DNA of 64,000 nucleotides from a virus, in the IMG/VR virus record IMGVR_UViG_3300008113_000082, positions 5,340 to 69,339 of that record; one strand, 5' to 3'. The notes beneath the pieces are model-generated. The model did no database searches and was not told the origin of the DNA. It was given only the letters and a program-made list of their open reading frames with translations. Of this stretch, positions 62,313 through 64,000 are shown piece after piece (position 1 is the first letter of the stretch; each line of letters begins with the position of its first letter). Made by a program: the position numbers and the translations under genes.

Positions 62313-62960
62313 TTATTCGGCTACAAGACTATTTAGGTCATCATCGTCGGGATTGGCAAAATCAATTTCTCCTGACTTTTTACCATCTTCAAAATCAAAC
62401 AAACTACCAAAAGTATTTGCAGCAGGGCCACCTTGTAGTCGAGCACCTTCTAATGATTTCAAAAACGGTCCAGCAGTTTCGATCATGTCGAATGCCTCTG
62501 CTTTAGTTTTGGTATTGAATAGTTCTTCAACAAATGTAGAAAAATATAGAATTTTGTTTGGCACCCAATCACTAAATTCAATTTCTTTCTTACCTTCAAC
62601 ACTTTTTGTTCGCCATTCTGGCTTAAATCTAGCACATTCGATGTCCATCAACTGTTGAGCACGTTGTACTGCTTTGATGTGACATTCTACATTATGTCCC
62701 ATCATTAGAGCATAACTGAAACTATCCCAACTAGTCTTGTTTGGAATCTTGCCTAGTTTATTAAGTTTTGGAACTTGATGATAATGTTCTGGATTTAAAT
62801 GATTAAACTTGACATCACCAAGTTCGGCATCGGTCTTGCGAACACCGTAATCGTAATATGCAATATCGCCTATTGTTAAACGACTTGCAAACTCACTTTC
62901 AAAAGGAAACGGAATGTCTTGACGTCCTGAAAGTGCCTTGTTATCCGGAGCCTTGTCCAT
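62313..62960 (-). CDS. Probable C-terminal part of a dpdA/tgt-like gene
   Basis: 215 aa from ATG 62960, whose frame lies inside the end of the preceding dpdA-like frame and is offset by one base. Features: 'DKAPDNKALSGRQDIPFPFE', 'IPNKTSWDSFSYALMMGHNV', 'HIKAVQRAQQLMD', then an acidic tail. I believe related phage proteins carry this block downstream of a TGT-like domain in one chain, so this may be the detached C-terminus. It could equally be a separate gene with its own ATG and weak ribosome site. The frame is open only ~30 bases above the ATG. Confidence 0.6.
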   Translation of the reverse strand: MDKAPDNKALSGRQDIPFPFESEFASRLTIGDIAYYDYGVRKTDAELGDVKFNHLNPEHYHQVPKLNKLGKIPNKTSWDSFSYALMMGHNVECHIKAVQRAQQLMDIECARFKPEWRTKSVEGKKEIEFSDWVPNKILYFSTFVEELFNTKTKAEAFDMIETAGPFLKSLEGARLQGGPAANTFGSLFDFEDGKKSGEIDFANPDDDDLNSLVAE

Positions 62961-63754
62961 AATAACACTCCATGAATCCAGTTCTTGCCTGTGAGCATGC
63001 CTTCATCACGCATGGTCATTAGACGCTTGAGTGTGATATCCATTTTACACATATTAGCGCCACCAAATGCCCAACCTTCTGCCTCCATGCCGGCATACTT
63101 ACCTTTGGGATCGCTAAACTCTACTACACCTCGATACCATTTTTCAGCAGTATCCCAGTCACCACCTTGTAATACATTAAGCCATTTAGTTTGACCTAGT
63201 CTATTTTTTAAGAAGTAATCATTATTAAACTGTGTCTTTTCTAAACAGTCTTCAAATGTCTTTAGTCCAGTCTTGGGACTGTGAATATGATCGCAAGCCC
63301 ATGTTGGAACATCTAGCATCATACTCCAGTCAGCAGTAAGTTCAAGCCACTCAAGAATCTTTTTACGAGTCTTGTTAGCTTCTGGACCTTCAAAGTTTAA
63401 CCAATCAAACTTAAGAACACCTTTACCAATCTGATATCCACCAGAGTCACCTAAGATCATTGTGTTAGGACGATCGCGATCCTGTATCATTGATTCTTGA
63501 GTCATTGACTTTTCAAGATCTAGTTGGGCGTGACCCGCAGAATACAAAGCATACTTGTAGGTAAAGTATCCTTGATCTGCATTTAAGAAGTTCATGCCTT
63601 CAATGCCTCGATCAAATCCTGTAGGAATACGATCGTTAGATACAAACTCTTCTAGTCGTTGTTTTGCAACATAGGTACTATAAAAACTACTAATAGCAGG
63701 TAAGTATACCGCATAGTCTTTTTGTAGTGGAGTTAAATTGACTGGTGCTTTCAT
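62876..63754 (-). CDS. dpdA: DpdA/tRNA-guanine-transglycosylase-like protein, 3' end disrupted
   Basis: 292 aa as read. TGT-fold motifs: 'MILGDSGGYQIGKG' (Asp103, base-recognition Asp), 'MMLDVPTWACDHI' (147-157), 'WLNVLQGGDWDTAEKWYRG' (191-209), 'WAFGGANM' (228-235). After 'TGKNWIHG' (255-262) the chain loses family character and stops 30 residues later. The family normally continues with an 'LG' loop and a second catalytic Asp in a 'FD.ASPF'-type strand; none is present. Full proteins swap guanine for a deazaguanine base in DNA (DpdA) or tRNA. It is followed in another frame by a related C-terminal block. Deletion, pseudogene or assembly error are all possible. Confidence 0.7.
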   Translation of the reverse strand: MKAPVNLTPLQKDYAVYLPAISSFYSTYVAKQRLEEFVSNDRIPTGFDRGIEGMNFLNADQGYFTYKYALYSAGHAQLDLEKSMTQESMIQDRDRPNTMILGDSGGYQIGKGVLKFDWLNFEGPEANKTRKKILEWLELTADWSMMLDVPTWACDHIHSPKTGLKTFEDCLEKTQFNNDYFLKNRLGQTKWLNVLQGGDWDTAEKWYRGVVEFSDPKGKYAGMEAEGWAFGGANMCKMDITLKRLMTMRDEGMLTGKNWIHGVLLWTRLRITRHFQDVKTFRFLLKVSLQVV

Positions 63755-63755
63755 A

Positions 63756-64000
63756 TTAGGCTGCTTGTGCTGGAATAATATATTTGTAAGTTGCCAACCC
63801 GCTGTCTAGAGTGATCTGAATAGCACCTTCATTTGACAAAGACATCTTGGTGTTGTTGACATCTGCAATCTTAAGGATACTTAAGATTTGTGCAACAGGC
63901 CAAGTCCAACCACGATCTAGTTTACCTGCAACGTTCTGTGCAAAAATAAACTCACCACCGTGTGTACTGGCATCACCAAAGATAAACTTCAAGTTGCCGC
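63756..64000 (-). CDS. Hypothetical protein, 3' end only, cut by window edge
   Basis: About 80 residues visible, open to base 64000 without a start that I trust. 'GGEFIFAQNVAGKLDRGWTW', 'PVAQILSILKIADVNNTKMS' and 'GAIQITLDSGLATYKYIIPA' make a beta-rich C-terminal domain. It stops 1 base before the dpdA ATG. I considered a sliding clamp but the end does not resemble T4 gp45. Function not assigned. Confidence 0.5.
   Translation of the reverse strand, partial: GNLKFIFGDASTHGGEFIFAQNVAGKLDRGWTWPVAQILSILKIADVNNTKMSLSNEGAIQITLDSGLATYKYIIPAQAA

Noticed and set aside
62876-62990. Programmed -1 frameshift joining the two dpdA-like frames
   Set aside because: The junction lacks a heptamer of the X XXY YYZ type and no pseudoknot was seen; also family residues are missing, which a frameshift would not restore.
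63756-64000. Sliding clamp (gp45) assignment
   Set aside because: Only the last ~80 residues are visible and they do not match the end of T4 gp45 as I know it.
1-64000. tRNA genes, insertion sequences, integrase or attachment sites
   Set aside because: I looked for gene gaps large enough or for typical motifs and found none; the genome is almost fully coding in this window.

Overview
This window is part of the genome of a T4-like contractile-tailed phage (myovirus), most like those of marine bacteria. The DNA is AT-rich, genes are packed tightly with many 1-14 base start/stop overlaps, and the baseplate genes run in the order found in marine T4-like phages (gp48/54-like, gp53, hub, gp5, gp25, gp6, giant wedge/fibre protein). 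A whole set of small conserved genes around an RNase H-type 5' nuclease also matches marine T4-likes. No photosynthesis gene, tRNA, integrase, IS element or CRISPR array was seen, so the host (cyanobacterium, SAR11 or another marine bacterium) cannot be fixed from this window.

Layout. (1) 1-567, minus strand: 5' part of a gene I read as the late sigma factor (gp55-like), cut by the window edge. (2) 568-643: divergent control region. (3) 644-24946, plus strand: baseplate and tail-tip genes, including one gene of 14.3 kb (4,781 codons). (4) 24949-34875: four paralogous tail-fibre genes and two tandem structural paralogues. (5) 34937-49328, plus strand: an accessory block of glycosyltransferases (GT8-like x2, GT2-like x2, GT9-like), four radical-SAM proteins (three with an N-terminal twitch-type cysteine set, one SPASM-type), three SGNH-hydrolase-like proteins and two unknowns. 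(6) 49331-64000, minus strand: convergent with block 5 (2 bp apart). It holds small T4-like core genes, RNase H, a 7-deazaguanine pathway (folE, queD-like, queE, and a dpdA/tgt-like gene that looks internally deleted), two more SGNH genes, a HIT protein, a phosphoribosyltransferase, a cupin and another glycosyltransferase.

How it works together. Copies of a T4-type late promoter box (NATAAATA) lie just upstream of the first baseplate gene, gp6, the gene after the giant protein, one fibre gene and the first gene of the accessory block. The accessory block is therefore probably expressed late, with the virion proteins. The simplest reading (inference) is that its glycosyl-transfer, radical-SAM and esterase-like enzymes act on virion proteins, perhaps the adjacent fibres, or on the host surface. 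The minus-strand block looks like DNA-metabolism genes, with a pathway that would put a deazaguanine base into phage DNA to resist host nucleases.

Most noteworthy: the fibre-adjacent radical-SAM/GT/SGNH block; a protein built from six decayed copies of a GT-like module plus one intact GT domain; the giant baseplate/fibre gene with a beta-propeller and several carbohydrate-binding-like modules; and the interrupted dpdA-like gene.
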